DNA of 55,389 nt from Acholeplasma sp. GTDB taxonomy: Bacteria > Bacillota_I > Bacilli_A > Acholeplasmatales > Acholeplasmataceae. Below the pieces are notes generated by a model. It was not told where the DNA came from and searched no databases. It saw nothing but the letters and a program-made list of their open reading frames with translations. Every line of letters starts with the position of its first letter. Within the stretch, counting starts at the first letter, position 1. The position numbers and the translations under genes are program-made. Positions 25,348 through 33,402 of this stretch are shown here, in pieces. The DNA is taken from contig QZKD01000015.1 in NCBI GenBank assembly GCA_003605085.1, forward strand, positions 1-55,389, given 5' to 3'.

Positions 25348-26805
25348 ATGAAACGGCGAATTGCGATTGCAGGATCACTGACCATCTTAATCTTCATTTT
25401 AATGCCGCTTGCCTTAATCCTTTTAAACTTAAGAGGGCAAGGCATTTTTATGATTTCTGCGATCGTTACTTTAGTCTTCGTAGGTATTTACCTTTTTGGT
25501 GGTGTTCCCAAATTAATCGTGGCAGTGATTTATGGAATGCTTACATTCATGTTCTTATTTTTCTTGGATGAAGCCTATCATTTACCATTCTTGATCGTTG
25601 GGACACTCATCTTCGTTTTAAATCCTTTATCGACTTTTGAAACCTATCTCACTTCCAAGATGAATGATGAAGATGTCTTACCGATTCGCTTTTCGCTTAG
25701 GGGTTCTTACTGGCCTTTTTTTAACTATCAAAAAGAAATGAAGAATTTCTATCACCTCCCTCAAGCAAGAAAACTTTATACCAAAAAATGGTATTTGCAC
25801 ACCAGACAAATCACGACACTTTCCTTAATCACGATGGGGATTTTCTTATTTTTGCTCGGTTTAAGCAATATTGCCAATACACTCGATAACTTTTCATGGT
25901 TTAATTTCTTCGTGTTCTATAATGTCATCATCATCTTTCTTTTGGCGTTTATGCTCTTTAAGAAAGGATTTACATCGACCTTTAGAACCTTCGTCATCAG
26001 TTTATTTCTCCCTGTCATCTATCTGATTTTTCGCTCCGATTTTCCAGATCCCTTGAAATATACGCTCGCAGCTTCGATGTTTTTTATCGGACTTGTCGTC
26101 TCGACCGTTGAACTCATCAAATTTTACCAAAGAGTTGCTTATGATAGTTATCATTACTATGACCCTGATTTACAAATGGAAGTGTTCGCCAATGCTCTGT
26201 TTGAACCTTTAGTCTATAATGAAACCTTCATCCTTTCTGGCCATTATCAAATCAAAGTCAAACCAGAAGTTTTTCAAAAAGTGCTTCATGACATTTTAGT
26301 TTATGCAAATCTGTTTAAAATAATCATCACTGCGTATACATTTAGTAAAGATACCGTGCATATTTATGCGGATTTTCATGAAAAAGATCATAAACGTGCG
26401 GAAAAGTTTAAAACCTTTTTAGAAGCCAAATTCAAAATGGGTATTAAGGCAGACATGTATGAAGATCCCAATAAAGAAGTCTATGAGAAGATGTTTTTCC
26501 ATCGACCAGAATACATCATTACCCGTGCCCAATCACTTGCAGGATTGCTCAAAGAATTAGAAATCAAAACCAGGATCATTATCAGCTTGATTATCTATTT
26601 TGAACTTGAAGAAGAACTCGAAGAATTTTCTAATGAATTTCCTGTTTCACGTTTAGAGGATTTGAGTGAAGAGGATTATTTAACGGTGCGTGTCGATCTT
26701 CCTTCGATCAATGTCGATTATATGATCGAAGCGAAAATCAGAGAAGTTCTCTTAGGCTTACTGATGCATCATGGAAAGTTCGTTCGTATCTCTGTCTATT
26801 ATTAA
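25348..26805 (+). CDS. Multi-pass membrane protein with large cytoplasmic C-terminal domain, unknown
   Basis: The 485-residue protein has about eight hydrophobic helices in its first 255 residues (two pairs near the N-terminus, then a soluble loop of about 45 residues, then four more). A charged domain of about 230 residues follows, with segments such as KTFLEAKFKMGIKADMYEDP and a glutamate-rich ELEEELEEF. I see no catalytic motif and do not recognise the family. GGGGG is 6 bases before the ATG. It is a single gene bounded by terminators on both sides. Confidence 0.75.
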   Translation: MKRRIAIAGSLTILIFILMPLALILLNLRGQGIFMISAIVTLVFVGIYLFGGVPKLIVAVIYGMLTFMFLFFLDEAYHLPFLIVGTLIFVLNPLSTFETYLTSKMNDEDVLPIRFSLRGSYWPFFNYQKEMKNFYHLPQARKLYTKKWYLHTRQITTLSLITMGIFLFLLGLSNIANTLDNFSWFNFFVFYNVIIIFLLAFMLFKKGFTSTFRTFVISLFLPVIYLIFRSDFPDPLKYTLAASMFFIGLVVSTVELIKFYQRVAYDSYHYYDPDLQMEVFANALFEPLVYNETFILSGHYQIKVKPEVFQKVLHDILVYANLFKIIITAYTFSKDTVHIYADFHEKDHKRAEKFKTFLEAKFKMGIKADMYEDPNKEVYEKMFFHRPEYIITRAQSLAGLLKELEIKTRIIISLIIYFELEEELEEFSNEFPVSRLEDLSEEDYLTVRVDLPSINVDYMIEAKIREVLLGLLMHHGKFVRISVYY

Positions 26806-26821
26806 TCATTCCAAAGGAATG

Positions 26822-26860
26822 AAGCGCTCATGGATTTTCCATGATAGCGCTTTCTTTTTT
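26822..26860 (+). terminator. Terminator after the 485-residue membrane protein gene
   Basis: AAGCGCT-CATGGA pairs with TCCATG-AT-AGCGCTT (13 bp with a two-base bulge) and is followed by TCTTTTTT. Confidence 0.85.
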
Positions 26861-26873
26861 AGTCGTAATTTTC

Positions 26874-26902
26874 TTGACAAGAATGCTAAGAAGTGATAAA
26901 GT
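26874..26902 (+). promoter_or_regulatory. Promoter of the structured RNA gene
   Basis: TTGACA (26874-26879), 17-base spacer, TAAAGT (26897-26902), with TGA just before the -10. No open reading frame with a ribosome site follows on this strand before the terminator at 27056, so it drives a non-coding RNA. Confidence 0.8.
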
Positions 26903-26908
26903 GAAAGT

Positions 26909-27056
26909 GAACCTAGGAAGCAGCCGTGGAACCCAAAATAGTAGTAAGAGGTGTCAAACAGTGTGGGTGTGAACCTTTTTGGAAATTCCCGAAGCATTGA
27001 CCAGTCGACGCCAGTGTTGAACATAACTCGTTCTCACAGCTTTCTAGGCTTTTTTT
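26909..27056 (+). ncRNA. Free-standing structured RNA with 6S-like architecture
   Basis: About 148 bases between its own promoter and a seven-T tail. The ends pair (CCTAGGAAGC 26912-26921 with GCTTTCTAGG 27039-27048), followed by a second helix (GTG-GAAC 26926-26932 with GTTC-T-CAC 27030-27037). Then comes a symmetric open bubble of 17 bases on each side (26933-26949 and 27013-27029), then an apical arm (GGTGTC 26950-26955 with GACGCC 27007-27012; AGTGT-GGG with CCC-GAA-GCATT; a small end hairpin). A long hairpin with one large central bubble is the shape of 6S RNA, which traps RNA polymerase. Identity as 6S is inference from shape; I see no SRP, tmRNA or RNase P signature. Confidence 0.65.
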
Positions 27057-27064
27057 ATGCCAAA

Positions 27065-27077
27065 ATTATGTTATAAT
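27065..27077 (+). promoter_or_regulatory. Extended -10 promoter of the second M42 peptidase
   Basis: ATTATGTTATAAT contains TGTTATAAT and is identical over 13 bases to the ruvA promoter element at 10613-10625. It begins 9 bases after the T-run of the RNA gene. Confidence 0.7.
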
Positions 27078-27102
27078 GTGAATAAATAAGGGGTATATGT
27101 AC

Positions 27103-28161
27103 ATGAAAAAAGAGTATGAATTATTAAAAGCACTTTCTGAGCTTCCAGGCATCCCTGCCAATGAGAAAGCGGTCAGTCGTTTTATCGCTGAAGAGATCAA
27201 TCATCACGCCAATCAGGTGATCTATGATAACTTAGGATCCGTGATTGGGATTAAAGGACAAAAGGGTCCTCGTATTATGATTGCAGGTCATATGGATGAA
27301 GTAGGACTGATGGTTACCCAAATTACTAAAGAGGGATTTGTTAAATTTCAAACCATCGGTGGCTGGTTTTCACAGGTGATGCTCGCGCAAGAATGGGAGA
27401 TCCACACTGCAAAAGGGATAGTGTATGCAGTGACTGGCGTTAAGCCACCGCATATCATTCCTCAAGATAAACGCAATGTCGCTATCGACATATCCACGAT
27501 GTATTTAGACTTAGGCGTTTCATCAAAGATAGAAGCTGAAAAACTCGGTGTAGAACCTGGGAACATGGTGGTTCCTCACACCTCATTTCGCGTTTTGGGC
27601 AATCCAAAGTATTTACTTGGTAAAGCTTGGGATAACCGTATCGGCAGTGCCGTGGTCATTGAAGTCTTAAAGCGTCTAAAAGACCATCCCAATCAACTTT
27701 TTGGAACATTTACCGTCCAAGAAGAAGTGGGTTTACGCGGTGCGAAAACGAGCAGTTTTATCGTAGAACCCGAGATTGCACTCGCGATTGATACGGGACT
27801 TGCCAATGATGTTCCAGGTGGAGAAGCTGAGGAACAATCCTTAGGTAAAGGACCTCAAATTCTTTTATATGATGCAGGACTCGTTCCCAATCAAGCATTG
27901 CGTCAATTCGTGATCGAGATTGCAAAAAAAGAAAATATTCCTTATCAGGAAGCCTTTATCACAGGTGGACGGACCGATGCAGGTCATATGCACTTAGCCC
28001 ATGGTGGCGCTGCTTCCCTTTCGATAGGTATCCCTACACGCTACATGCATTCGCACACTTCCATTATCCATTATGATGATTACGAAAATACCATAAAATT
28101 AGTGCTCGCCGTCATTAAAGCACTCGATCAAGAAAAGGTCAATCATTTACTCACGAATTAA
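27103..28161 (+). CDS. M42 family aminopeptidase, second copy
   Basis: A 352-residue paralogue of the protein at 14574, with AGHMDEVGLMVTQI (near residue 64), AWDNRIGSAVVIEVL (near residue 179), VQEEVGLRGAKTS (near residue 211), ALAIDTG and RYMHSHTSIIH. It is a co-catalytic metal aminopeptidase of the cytosol. I choose ATG 27103 because AAGGGG is 9 bases upstream; ATG 27097 would be only 3 bases from it. It stands alone between the RNA gene and a terminator. The SxHT ending resembles the Bacillus YsdC/YhfE group more than the first copy does. Confidence 0.94.
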   Translation: MKKEYELLKALSELPGIPANEKAVSRFIAEEINHHANQVIYDNLGSVIGIKGQKGPRIMIAGHMDEVGLMVTQITKEGFVKFQTIGGWFSQVMLAQEWEIHTAKGIVYAVTGVKPPHIIPQDKRNVAIDISTMYLDLGVSSKIEAEKLGVEPGNMVVPHTSFRVLGNPKYLLGKAWDNRIGSAVVIEVLKRLKDHPNQLFGTFTVQEEVGLRGAKTSSFIVEPEIALAIDTGLANDVPGGEAEEQSLGKGPQILLYDAGLVPNQALRQFVIEIAKKENIPYQEAFITGGRTDAGHMHLAHGGAASLSIGIPTRYMHSHTSIIHYDDYENTIKLVLAVIKALDQEKVNHLLTN

Positions 28162-28181
28162 CACCGCCAGCGGTGTTTTTT
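28161..28181 (+). terminator. Terminator of the second M42 peptidase gene
   Basis: ACACCG pairs with CGGTGT around CCAG and is followed by six T residues; it starts in the stop codon. Confidence 0.85.
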
Positions 28182-28278
28182 CATCATTTGTAAATTTTCG
28201 AATAGGTTATGTAAAGAATAAACAAGAATGACTCTCAGTCGAATTATAATAAAAGTATCCATATCAAGGAGAGAACAT

Positions 28279-28725
28279 ATGATCAAAGTCTTGTTTGTTT
28301 GTGTACATAACTCTGCGCGAAGCCAAATGGCAGAAACATTTTTAAATGATTTAGGACAAGGTCTTTTCCGTGCTGAAAGTGCTGGAATCGAAGCAGGGAT
28401 ACTTAATCCTTACGTGATTACTGTCATGAAAGAATTAGGATATGACATTTCTAATAATCAAACACATTCTGTTTTTGATTATTTTAAAGAGGGAAGATCG
28501 TATCAAGCAGTCATTAAGGTGTGTGATCAGTCACAAGCACAAAAGTGCCCGATATTTCCGCTCACACTCATTAATGAACAATGGGATTTTCCAGATCCAT
28601 CGACATTCGTTGGTACCGATGATGAGATTTTAGAAAGAACACGTGGTGTTAGAGATCGTGTCCTTGATAAAGTCAAACACTTTATCACAGAGCACAAGGA
28701 TTTTGCCTTAAAAAGAAAGGATTGA
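28279..28725 (+). CDS. Arsenate reductase/low-molecular-weight protein-tyrosine phosphatase family protein
   Basis: The 148-residue protein has the CX5R phosphatase P-loop CVHNSARSQ (near residue 9) and the aspartate loop FPDPSTFVGTDDE that characterises thioredoxin-coupled ArsC proteins. It either reduces arsenate or removes phosphate from protein or small molecules. The true start is ATG 28279 (AAGGAG 8 bases upstream); the frame is open further upstream but without a ribosome site. It is the first gene of a run ending in ppk, separated by only 4 bases from the SixA-CHAD gene. A phosphate/arsenate theme fits the polyphosphate genes. Confidence 0.85.
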   Translation: MIKVLFVCVHNSARSQMAETFLNDLGQGLFRAESAGIEAGILNPYVITVMKELGYDISNNQTHSVFDYFKEGRSYQAVIKVCDQSQAQKCPIFPLTLINEQWDFPDPSTFVGTDDEILERTRGVRDRVLDKVKHFITEHKDFALKRKD

Positions 28726-28729
28726 TCGC

Positions 28730-29974
28730 ATGTATCTTTTACTGATGCGTCATGCCATTGCCGTAAAAAAAGATGAGACCATTGAAGATGAAAAACGTGA
28801 ACTCACAGACAAAGGCCGACTTAAATTATCGGAAGTTGCTTTAGGACTAAACGCCTTGTTTCGTTCACCTTTTGTGTTATACTCATCTCCCCTGCTAAGA
28901 GCCTATCAAACCGCCGAAATTTTATCGAAAACGATTAAAGAGACGCCAATCCATTTGTCCGATGAACTTGCAAGTGGCGATTACAAAACATTTTTAGATC
29001 ACTTATCGAAAGATAAAATCCATCTTGCCATCGGTCATGAACCCTATCTATCGGAGTGGCTTTATGAACTTACCGGGATCGAACAAGCGTTTAAAAAGGC
29101 TTCATTTGCCTTGCTTGAAATCAATGAAAATAATGTTGCAACCTTTATCTCCTACGCGAAGGTAGATGATGTCGTTCGCTTTAACCAGAAAAAGGGATGG
29201 TTTGATCGGTTGTATCAATGGTTAGAACTGACGGATGACTTTGAAAACAAGACATATGATGAATCTCAGCTTCATCAATTTAGAACACTACTTCGAGCAT
29301 TCGATACACTCATCTTTACTGTCAAAAAACAACCAGGGATCATTGTTCCAGCAGGACTCGAAGCCACAATTCAAGCACTGATCGATGATACAAACACACT
29401 TCGTGATAAAGATGTTTTGATCAAGATCTTAATGTCTACATCGACCCTTGAACCTTTGAAAACTCGTTTGATTGAAGAAAGAGATAACGAATATCAAACG
29501 TTTAAACGCCACTTTAGTGAACAGCAGGATCAATCATCATTTGGATTATTGCTCTTTGGACTTATTGTCCAATTTGATCATAGCACTAAGAAAAAAAGTT
29601 GGTTATCTCAGCGTTATGAAGAACATGCAAAAAGCGTAAAAAAAGCGATAAGAAAACTTGATCATCAATCCATACAAGGTCTGCATGATCTCCGTTTACT
29701 CATCAAAAAAATGGTTTACATGGGCGAATGTCATCCAAAATATCTCACGGACAACCAATTAAAATTGACCAGTTTTGCCAAAGAGATCAAGGATTTTATT
29801 GGCGCTTATCTCGATTTTCATCAACAATGCACCTACTTTGATTCCTTGGTCGATCTCCATCCTGAATGGAAATCGACATTAGATGAATTCAAGGCTGTCC
29901 TTGATCAAAAAGTTCCTTCAAACTTTACCATTCATCAAATGTTGTTCAGACTCAATAAGCGTATCGGAGGTTAA
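28730..29974 (+). CDS. SixA-type phosphohistidine phosphatase fused to a CHAD domain
   Basis: The 414-residue protein has two parts. Residues 1-155 are a histidine phosphatase of the SixA type: LLMRHAIAV with catalytic His8, SSPLLRAYQTAEIL, and IGHEP with His103. Residues about 185-412 are a CHAD domain, an alpha-helical bundle with two half-repeats, recognised by LHQFRTLLRAFDTL, NTLRDKDVLIK, LHDLRLLIKKM and the histidine/lysine-rich helices. CHAD domains bind inorganic polyphosphate. The next two genes make and degrade polyphosphate (ppx 3 bases downstream, then ppk), so the CHAD part probably targets the enzyme to polyphosphate granules. The SixA substrate is unknown. Confidence 0.88.
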   Translation: MYLLLMRHAIAVKKDETIEDEKRELTDKGRLKLSEVALGLNALFRSPFVLYSSPLLRAYQTAEILSKTIKETPIHLSDELASGDYKTFLDHLSKDKIHLAIGHEPYLSEWLYELTGIEQAFKKASFALLEINENNVATFISYAKVDDVVRFNQKKGWFDRLYQWLELTDDFENKTYDESQLHQFRTLLRAFDTLIFTVKKQPGIIVPAGLEATIQALIDDTNTLRDKDVLIKILMSTSTLEPLKTRLIEERDNEYQTFKRHFSEQQDQSSFGLLLFGLIVQFDHSTKKKSWLSQRYEEHAKSVKKAIRKLDHQSIQGLHDLRLLIKKMVYMGECHPKYLTDNQLKLTSFAKEIKDFIGAYLDFHQQCTYFDSLVDLHPEWKSTLDEFKAVLDQKVPSNFTIHQMLFRLNKRIGG

Positions 29975-29977
29975 TGT

Positions 29978-30910
29978 ATGGTTGGAATTATTGACTTAGG
30001 TTCAAATACCGTTAGATTGAATATTTATCAATATAAAAATCAAGATTTAATCCCTTTTTCAACCCGCAAGGAAACATTAGGTTTAGCATCTTATGTCGAC
30101 CCTTATCAAAATTTAACACCTGAAGGTATACAAAAAGCGATTGAAGTGGTTAGACTCTTTCATCAGATGGCAAAACAGGCACGTGTTAAACAACTTTTTG
30201 TCATCGCAACCGCTTCTTTAAGAAACGTCAAAAATGGGATGCTTGTCAAGAAAATGATTGAAGATGCCACAGGAATCGATGTGGATTTACTTTCTGGTGA
30301 AGATGAAGCATTGGCCGACTTTTATGGTGTAAAAATGACCGAAGAGTTCAATGAAGGATTTGTGATTGATATCGGTGGTGCTAGTACCGAAATCGTTGAA
30401 TATGCGGATGGTGAGATCAAGCATGCATTTGCTCTTCCTATTGGTTCTTTAAGTGCATATATGCGACATGTCGAAAAAATCATTCCTAAAAAAGAAGAAC
30501 TGAACGAAATCAAAAATGAAGTGTTACTCCATTTAAAACACCTCAATATTGAATTTGGATCCCATGAAAAACTTTATGGTGTCGGTGGAACCCTGCGTGC
30601 GACAAAAAAACTCAATGCTCATTTTATGGGGGAACTGATCGAAAACCAAGTGATTTCAAGAAAAACTGTCAAACAGATCATGGATAAAGTCCTTTCTGAT
30701 GACAAAGATGCGATCGTGGATGTGATTCGTCTCATTCCCGAACGAATTCATACCATTTTACCAGGCATGACGATCTTGAAAACGATTGCCAAAGTGTTAA
30801 ATGTTGAACAGATTATCGTGGAAAACTATGGTGTCAGAGAAGGTTATCTCTACCAAAAGGTCATTTTACCTGACTTAGAAAAAGCGAAAGTTTATGAATC
30901 GATATCTTAA
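29978..30910 (+). CDS. ppx: Exopolyphosphatase Ppx/GppA family, short form
   Basis: The 310-residue protein has the ASKHA fold of Ppx/GppA: IIDLGSNTVRLNIY at the N-terminus, ATASLRNVKNG, the catalytic LSGEDEALADFYG (near residue 108), VIDIGGASTEIVE and LYGVGGTLRATKKL. It hydrolyses terminal phosphates of polyphosphate or pppGpp. It ends after the second ASKHA domain, without the C-terminal HD-like domains of E. coli Ppx (513 residues); short forms are common in Gram-positives. GGAGG precedes the ATG, and the end overlaps ppk by 17 bases. Confidence 0.94.
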   Translation: MVGIIDLGSNTVRLNIYQYKNQDLIPFSTRKETLGLASYVDPYQNLTPEGIQKAIEVVRLFHQMAKQARVKQLFVIATASLRNVKNGMLVKKMIEDATGIDVDLLSGEDEALADFYGVKMTEEFNEGFVIDIGGASTEIVEYADGEIKHAFALPIGSLSAYMRHVEKIIPKKEELNEIKNEVLLHLKHLNIEFGSHEKLYGVGGTLRATKKLNAHFMGELIENQVISRKTVKQIMDKVLSDDKDAIVDVIRLIPERIHTILPGMTILKTIAKVLNVEQIIVENYGVREGYLYQKVILPDLEKAKVYESIS

Positions 30911-32945
30911 TCCAATTATACGTTCCGATGGTCTGATGATCAATCGTGACCAATCGTGGTTACAATTTAATCTTCGCGTGTTAAGTGAAGCCAATGATCC
31001 ACATCATCCTCTTTTAGAGCGGTTTCGCTTTTTAAGTATTTCCAGCAACAATCTCGATGAGTTTTTTATGATCCGCATGGGAAGTCTTTATGATATCCTT
31101 TCCTTAAAAAAGGATGCTGTGGATGCGCGAACACTCATCCCTTTACAACAGATGGTAAAGACGTTATACAAAGATGTCGACCATTTTATGGTAAAGATGG
31201 AAGATGCATACCAAAATCTTTTGAATGAGATGCAGGAATTTAAAATTAAAATCGTGGATATCCATGATTTGTCCGGTGAGGAAAAGAATTTTGTGAAAGA
31301 GTATTTCCAAAAACGTATCAAGCCTTTTTTATCACCCCAAGTGATTGATGCCAATCATCCATTCCCGCATATACTTTCCAAAACTATCCATGTGGGATTA
31401 AAGTTGCAGAAAAAAGATAAAGATATGTTAGGCTTAATTCCTATTCCTAATACCCTTGCTGCATTGATTAGAATTAGCAAACACGATTATCATTATGTTC
31501 GTATCGATCAACTCATACTTCATGAAGCGGATCAAATTTTTAATATGTATCAAATCGATGAACGCACACTCTTTACGATTACGAGAAATGCGGATTTAAA
31601 TTATTACGATGAAGTCATTGATGATGCGACCAACACACGCATTAAAGTGAAACAATTATTAAATCAACGTAAATTGCAACAAGCTATTCGAATCGAATTG
31701 TCACACACCCTTTCAGATGGTTTTTTTAGTTACTTAATCGATCGTTTTGAACTCAAAAAATACCAATCAACCATTCATAAAGTCCCGATGCGCATTGAGT
31801 CTTTAAGGGAGTTCCTGGCTTCTGAGCTAAAAAACTATTCTCCTGACCTTTTATATACCCCCTATCAACCAAAATGGCCCAATCTATTGGATCGATCAGC
31901 CTCGATGATTGATACTGTTTTAAGTGAAGATATTTTACTTCATTTCCCTTATCAATCGATGGATCCCTTTTTAAAACTTATTAAAGAGGCAGCGGATCAT
32001 CCCGATGTCGCATCCATCAAAATCACCATCTATCGTCTTGCTAAAACGGCAAAATTGATTGAATATTTATCTAGAGCCGCTGAAAATGGAAAAGATGTCG
32101 TGGTTGTGATTGAGTTAAGAGCTCGATTTGATGAACAAAACAATATTGACTGGTCAGAAAGACTTGAACAGGCGGGTTGTAAGATTATGTATGGACTCGA
32201 TTATTTTAAAGTTCATTCGAAAATATGCTTGATCACCATGGTTAAAGATAAAGAAGTGCGCTATATCACTCAGGTGGGTAGTGGTAATTATAATGAGAGA
32301 ACTGTTGAACAATATGAAGATTATAGTTTGATGACCTCTCATCAGGACATCGGTGAAGATGCTTTAAACTTCTTTCAACAGCTTTTAATGAATGTACAAG
32401 AGGATGTCTATAAACATCTTTTAGTATCACCTAATCTCTTAAAGAAGCAGATTTTATCCTATATTGATCGTGAAAAAGCGAAAGGTGATCAAGGATTTAT
32501 CATGATGAAAATCAATGCGATTACGGATGTGGATTTCATTCAAAAGATTCATGAAGCATCTTTAGCAGGCGTGACCATTCGTTTACTTGTTCGAAGCATA
32601 TGTTGCATCCGCCCTCTTGTGGAAGGATTGACACCCACCGTTCATGCTAAGAGTATTGTAGGAAGATTTTTGGAACACAGTCGCGTCTATATTTTTGGTC
32701 AAGGTGATGAACAAAACATCTATCTTGGCTCAGCTGATATGATGACAAGAAATACAGAACGCAGAGTTGAAGTTGCAATTCCTGTCTATGATCCAAACAT
32801 TAAGAAAAGAATCGTGAATATTCTTGAGATGAGTTGGCATGATGCCTTTAAGGGGAAGATGATTCAATCCGATGGCACACATGCGAGTTACATCGATGAA
32901 CACCCGATCCACATTCAAGAGTATTTAATGCAGAATACACACTAG
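30894..32945 (+). CDS. ppk: Polyphosphate kinase 1
   Basis: The 683-residue enzyme polymerises the terminal phosphate of ATP into polyphosphate at the membrane. It has the N-terminal helical domain (SWLQFNLRVLSEA, then SNNLDEFFMIRMG), the phospholipase-D-like catalytic domains with the autophosphorylated histidine in YFKVHSKICLI (residue 441), GSGNYNERTVEQYEDYSL, and the second histidine in RFLEHSRVYIFG (residue 595). All motifs are intact. Start overlaps ppx, so synthesis and breakdown enzymes are made from one message. A terminator overlaps its TAG stop. Confidence 0.97.
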   Translation: MNRYLNPIIRSDGLMINRDQSWLQFNLRVLSEANDPHHPLLERFRFLSISSNNLDEFFMIRMGSLYDILSLKKDAVDARTLIPLQQMVKTLYKDVDHFMVKMEDAYQNLLNEMQEFKIKIVDIHDLSGEEKNFVKEYFQKRIKPFLSPQVIDANHPFPHILSKTIHVGLKLQKKDKDMLGLIPIPNTLAALIRISKHDYHYVRIDQLILHEADQIFNMYQIDERTLFTITRNADLNYYDEVIDDATNTRIKVKQLLNQRKLQQAIRIELSHTLSDGFFSYLIDRFELKKYQSTIHKVPMRIESLREFLASELKNYSPDLLYTPYQPKWPNLLDRSASMIDTVLSEDILLHFPYQSMDPFLKLIKEAADHPDVASIKITIYRLAKTAKLIEYLSRAAENGKDVVVVIELRARFDEQNNIDWSERLEQAGCKIMYGLDYFKVHSKICLITMVKDKEVRYITQVGSGNYNERTVEQYEDYSLMTSHQDIGEDALNFFQQLLMNVQEDVYKHLLVSPNLLKKQILSYIDREKAKGDQGFIMMKINAITDVDFIQKIHEASLAGVTIRLLVRSICCIRPLVEGLTPTVHAKSIVGRFLEHSRVYIFGQGDEQNIYLGSADMMTRNTERRVEVAIPVYDPNIKKRIVNILEMSWHDAFKGKMIQSDGTHASYIDEHPIHIQEYLMQNTH

Positions 32946-32964
32946 CCTGTTTACAGGCTTTTTT
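32944..32964 (+). terminator. Terminator of the polyphosphate operon
   Basis: AGCCTG pairs with CAGGCT around TTTA and is followed by TTTTTT; it begins inside the ppk stop codon, immediately ahead of the next promoter. Confidence 0.85.
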
Positions 32965-32965
32965 G

Positions 32966-33016
32966 TTGCATTCAATAAGGCAGTCATGTACAATATAGTT
33001 GAGCACTCACTCAACT
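32966..33016 (+). promoter_or_regulatory. Promoter and ArsR-family operator of the metal-efflux operon
   Basis: TTGCAT (32966-32971), 17-base spacer and TACAAT (32989-32994) form the promoter. Immediately downstream lies a perfect inverted repeat, AGTTGAG (32997-33003), CACTCA, CTCAACT (33010-33016), covering the transcription start. Its position and the TTGAG/CTCAA halves suit repression by the ArsR/CadC-type protein encoded next. Confidence 0.78.
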
Positions 33017-33030
33017 GAAAGGATGATTTT

Positions 33031-33402
33031 ATGAAACCCTGTGGCGAAAATTGTCAATGTACGATTTTTCATCAAGAAACACTCACGAAAGTGGAAAAAG
33101 CTTTGCATCCCGATGCTGAGTATCAAGCCCTCAATGAACTTTTTAAAGTATTCTCCGATTTAACACGCATTAAAATATTGGAAGCCATCAAAGATGATCA
33201 GCTTTGTGTCTGTGATCTATCTCATCTTGTGGGGATTTCCAAGAGTGCGGTATCGCATCAGATGACCTATCTTAAAAAGTATCATCTTGTCAAAAGCGCT
33301 AAAGTCGGTAAAATGGTTTATTATTCACTGAATGATCCCCATGCGATCGAGATCATTCAACATGCCTATAGCATCATGAAAGGACAACAAGCCCATGCGT
33401 AA
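33031..33402 (+). CDS. CadC-like ArsR/SmtB metal-sensing repressor
   Basis: A 123-residue winged-helix repressor with both metal sites of CadC. Cysteines 4, 8 and 10 (CGENCQC) plus 59 and 61 (LCVCDL) match the soft-metal site of S. aureus CadC (Cys7, 11, 58, 60). DPHAIEIIQHA in the last helix matches the alpha-5 zinc site. SKSAVSHQMTYLKKYHLV is the DNA recognition segment. It should repress its own operon through the inverted repeat at 32997-33016 and release on Cd, Pb or Zn. It overlaps the ATPase gene by 8 bases, although that ATPase looks copper-type. Confidence 0.9.
   Translation: MKPCGENCQCTIFHQETLTKVEKALHPDAEYQALNELFKVFSDLTRIKILEAIKDDQLCVCDLSHLVGISKSAVSHQMTYLKKYHLVKSAKVGKMVYYSLNDPHAIEIIQHAYSIMKGQQAHA

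Noticed and set aside
26915-26930. AGGAAGCAGCC in the RNA gene as a signal-recognition-particle RNA motif
   Set aside because: The 3' half of the SRP domain IV motif is matched, but the required 5' partner (GUCAGG-type strand and GGAA loop) is absent; the segment pairs instead with the RNA 3' end.
26806-27024. 72-codon minus-strand frame across the RNA gene
   Set aside because: It runs through a clear plus-strand terminator, promoter and structured RNA; no ribosome site, composition unlike a real protein.
28228-28278. N-terminal extension of the ArsC-like protein
   Set aside because: The extra 17 codons cover the -10 region (TATAAT at 28245) and precede a good ribosome site; the phosphatase fold starts at 28279.
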